Source of the DNA: Candidatus Woesearchaeota archaeon
GTDB lineage: Archaea > Nanobdellota > Nanobdellia > SCGC-AAA011-G17 > GW2011-AR17
DNA length: 10,076 bases
Direction of reading: 5' to 3'
Assembly: GCA_016211095.1 (NCBI GenBank)
Contig: JACQSW010000093.1
Span: 1 to 10,076, forward strand
In this document: positions 5,285 through 10,076 of the stretch, one piece after another
Numbering within the stretch: position 1 is the stretch's first letter
Layout of the letters: each line of letters starts with the position of its first letter
Position numbers and translations under genes: made by a program
Notes under the pieces: model-generated
The model's input: the letters and a program-made list of their open reading frames with translations, nothing else
Databases searched by the model: none
What the model was told of the DNA's origin: nothing

Positions 5285-7717
5285 CTAATTCTCTTTTTTT
5301 TCGGCAGCGTAGTTTATCACTCGCGCTGCTGTTGCTACTTTGTCTCCAGAATCAAGTTTCATTATTCTTACCCCTTGGGTGTTTCTGCCGATGCTTGAAA
5401 CGCCTTCAACTGGTATCCGTATAACTACCCCTTTTGTTGTGGTCAAGATTAGTTCATCTTTTTCCATTACAGTTTTTATTCCGACGACTGAGCCGTTTCT
5501 TTCGTTTGTTTTTATGTTTATGACGCCTTTGCCCCCCCTATGGACTAGCCTGTAGTCTGAGATGGTTGTGCGTTTGCCGTAGCCGTTTTCTGTTACTGTG
5601 AATAATGTTGCTATTTCTAGCGCTACTTCGATGCCGACGACTTCGTCGCCCTTTCCTAATCTTATGCCTCTTACGCCTGTTGAGTTTCTCCCCATGGGCC
5701 TCACATTTTTTTCGTCAAATTTGAGCGCTAAGCCTTTTTTTGTTCCAATGATGAATCTTAGCTTGCCTGGTGTTAGCCTCACTTGGACTAATTCGTCGCC
5801 TTCTTTCAAATTTATTGCGATGATTCCTGCCTTTCTCGGTTTTGAGAATGCCATCAGCGGCGTTTTTTTAGCCATGCCTTTTTTGGTCACCATTATCAAG
5901 AAATGTTTATCGTCGAATGATTTTATTGGGATGATGTTGTTTATTCTTTCCCCTTCTTCTATAGGCATTAGGTTGATGAGGGCTTTCCCTTTAGCGTACC
6001 GTGATGCAGTAGGTATTTGGTAAGTTTTTAGCCACCTGACTTTGCCTTTGTTCGAGAAGAAGAGTAAATGGCTGTGGGTGCTTGCAGTGAATAAGTGTTC
6101 AACGACGTCATCTTCTTTTGTTTCGGTTCCAATAACTCCTCTGCCCCCCCTTCTTTGCTGTTGGTATTCGTCGACAGACATTTTTTTGATGTAGCCAGAT
6201 TTTGTAGCCATAACGAGAACATCCTCTTTTGGGATTAGGTCTTCTGTCTCCATATCTTCTTCTTCTTCGCCTATCTCTGTTTTCCTTTCATCCCCATATT
6301 TTTCCTTTAACTCTGTTACATCTTTCTTGATTATTGAAAAAATCCGTTTTTCTGAAGAAAGTATGTCTTTTAGCTCCGCAATAAGGCTGACTAATCCTTT
6401 ATGCTCCTCATTTAGCTTGTTTTGTTCAAGCGAGGTAAGCCTTTGCAGTTTCATATCGAGGATAGCCTGCGCCTGTAGTTCAGATAAAGAATAATGTTTT
6501 ATCAAAGAAGCCTTTGCCTCTTCACCGCTTTTAGAAGCCTTAATCAGTTTCACAACTGCATCTATAGCAGCCAAAGCGGTTTTTAGCCCTTCCACTATGT
6601 GCGCCCTTTCCTCAGCTTTCTTTAACTCAAAGCTTGTTTTTCTAGTTATAACCTCTTTTCTGTGCTGGAGATAATATTCAATAACTTTTTTTATGCTCAT
6701 AACTTCGGGCTGGCTGTCGTGTAGGGCAAGCATGCTCACCCAAAAAGTGGTTTGCATCTGCGTATGCTTAAAAAGCTGGTTGAGAACCACGCCGCTGTTT
6801 GTCCCCTTTTTTAGCTCCATAACAATCCTCATCCCATCCCTATCGCTCTCATCCCTAATGTCGGTTATTCCCTCAATAACTTTATTGTTGACGAGGTTTG
6901 CAATGCTTTCGATGAGGTTCGTTTTGTTAACCATGTAAGGGATTTCTTTCACAACGATTAAGTCTTTGTCTTTTTTCTCCTCAATCCCTACTTTAGCCTT
7001 AACAATCAGCCTCCCCTTGCCGTTGACAAACATGTTTTTTATGCCGCTCCTGCCAGCGATTATGCCGCCAGTCGGGAAATCCGGGCCGCGTATTACCCCC
7101 ATAAGCTCCTCTACAGAAACTTCAGGATTATCAATCGTTAAGAGGACGCCATCAGCAACTTCTCTAAGATTATGGGGGGGTATGCTCGTAGCCATGCCAA
7201 CAGCAATGCCTGACGCCCCATTTATCAACAAATTAGGAAGCTTAGCTGGAAGAACAACAGGCTCCTCTGTTGAGCCATCATAATTCGGAACGAAATCAAC
7301 GGTGTCCTTGTTAATATCCTCTAACAATTCTTCCGCAATCTTTGTAAGCCTAGCTTCCGTGTAACGCGAAGCGGCCGCATTGTCCCCGTCGATATTTCCA
7401 AAATTTCCTTGACCATCAACTAGTGGATATCGCATTGAGAAATCTTGGGCTAACCGGACCAAGGTGTCATAAATTGCGGCATCCCCATGAGGATGGTATT
7501 TTGCCATGCAATTTCCTAGGATGTTTGCAGATTTTTTGTAAGGCTTGCCAGAAACTAACCCTCCTTCCAGCATTGTGAAGAGGACTCTTCTGTGGACAGG
7601 TTTTAGGCCATCCTTCACGTCAGGTAACGCTCTCCCAACTATGACGCTCATCGCGTAATCCACATAGCTCTCTTTCATCTCTTCTTCAATGAGCCTTTTT
7701 TGTATTTCTTCAACCAT
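5285..7717 (-). CDS. gyrA: DNA gyrase subunit A
   Basis: This is the DNA cleavage and wrapping subunit of the A2B2 type IIA topoisomerase that introduces negative supercoils. The 810 residues run from a winged-helix breakage domain through a coiled-coil (about 355-475) to a beta-pinwheel C-terminal domain (from about 495). The catalytic Tyr119, with Arg118, lies in [10 protein letters not shown]. The GyrA-box is QRRGGRG (521-527), a K-to-R variant of QRRGGKG, which marks true gyrase rather than topoisomerase IV. Repeated pinwheel-blade motifs such as [12 protein letters not shown] (677-688), [11 protein letters not shown] (726-736) and [12 protein letters not shown] (777-788) show a complete C-terminal domain. 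No long acidic tail is present. In the quinolone-binding loop [10 protein letters not shown], residue 80 is Ala where Escherichia coli has Ser83. The gene follows gyrB with only 2 bp between and no Shine-Dalgarno sequence, so it is surely co-transcribed with it. Confidence 0.98.
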   Translation of the reverse strand: MVEEIQKRLIEEEMKESYVDYAMSVIVGRALPDVKDGLKPVHRRVLFTMLEGGLVSGKPYKKSANILGNCMAKYHPHGDAAIYDTLVRLAQDFSMRYPLVDGQGNFGNIDGDNAAASRYTEARLTKIAEELLEDINKDTVDFVPNYDGSTEEPVVLPAKLPNLLINGASGIAVGMATSIPPHNLREVADGVLLTIDNPEVSVEELMGVIRGPDFPTGGIIAGRSGIKNMFVNGKGRLIVKAKVGIEEKKDKDLIVVKEIPYMVNKTNLIESIANLVNNKVIEGITDIRDESDRDGMRIVMELKKGTNSGVVLNQLFKHTQMQTTFWVSMLALHDSQPEVMSIKKVIEYYLQHRKEVITRKTSFELKKAEERAHIVEGLKTALAAIDAVVKLIKASKSGEEAKASLIKHYSLSELQAQAILDMKLQRLTSLEQNKLNEEHKGLVSLIAELKDILSSEKRIFSIIKKDVTELKEKYGDERKTEIGEEEEDMETEDLIPKEDVLVMATKSGYIKKMSVDEYQQQRRGGRGVIGTETKEDDVVEHLFTASTHSHLLFFSNKGKVRWLKTYQIPTASRYAKGKALINLMPIEEGERINNIIPIKSFDDKHFLIMVTKKGMAKKTPLMAFSKPRKAGIIAINLKEGDELVQVRLTPGKLRFIIGTKKGLALKFDEKNVRPMGRNSTGVRGIRLGKGDEVVGIEVALEIATLFTVTENGYGKRTTISDYRLVHRGGKGVINIKTNERNGSVVGIKTVMEKDELILTTTKGVVIRIPVEGVSSIGRNTQGVRIMKLDSGDKVATAARVINYAAEKKEN

Positions 7718-7719
7718 TT

Positions 7720-10074
<2,355 letters not shown>

Positions 10075-10076
10075 TG

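Overview
This window is chromosomal DNA from an archaeon. The evidence is an archaeal initiation factor aIF2 gamma, RNA polymerase subunits D (Rpo3) and N (Rpo10), the archaeal/eukaryotic-type ribosomal protein eL18 beside uL13 and uS9, a tRNA-Leu whose intron is bounded by a canonical bulge-helix-bulge (BHB), no encoded CCA, and AT-rich TATA-like promoters. A complete bacterial-type DNA gyrase is also present, as in many euryarchaeal and DPANN genomes. Tight packing, short proteins and a partly dismantled ribosomal cluster suggest a small-genome lineage such as DPANN (Woesearchaeota/Pacearchaeota-like), but that placement is an inference.

Layout. (1) 1-975, plus strand: the 3' part of an unrecognised gene that is open to the left edge and ends in a CxxCxxC protein. 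It converges, 7 bp apart, on aIF2 gamma (983-2281, minus). (2) A 125-bp divergent promoter region separates aIF2 gamma from rpoD. (3) 2407-4780, plus strand: a transcription/translation cluster of rpoD, tRNA-Leu(GAG) with a 27-nt intron, rpl18e, rpl13, rps9 and rpoN. The ribosomal protein genes overlap by 4 bp (ATGA). The cluster resembles the archaeal S9 operon, in which a tRNA-Leu is co-transcribed with L18e, L13 and S9. The usual flanking genes (rps13-rps4-rps11 upstream; rpoK, rps2 and eno downstream) are not here. (4) 4816-5271, plus: a small predicted exported protein with a DxGxDGxxD motif. (5) 5285-10047, minus: gyrB then gyrA, 2 bp apart, convergent with the small gene across an A/T-tract terminator.

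The most notable element is a 149-residue mini-intein in the GyrB TOPRIM motif (8332-8778). It keeps all splicing blocks, has no room for a homing endonuclease, is much more AT-rich than the adjacent gyrB sequence, and closely resembles, from memory, the splicing domain of the cyanobacterial (Synechocystis) GyrB intein at the same site. The second is the tRNA-Leu intron, whose core is an A9-G-T8 tract that could itself act as an archaeal terminator inside the operon. I saw no CRISPR array, transposon, rRNA or new defence system.
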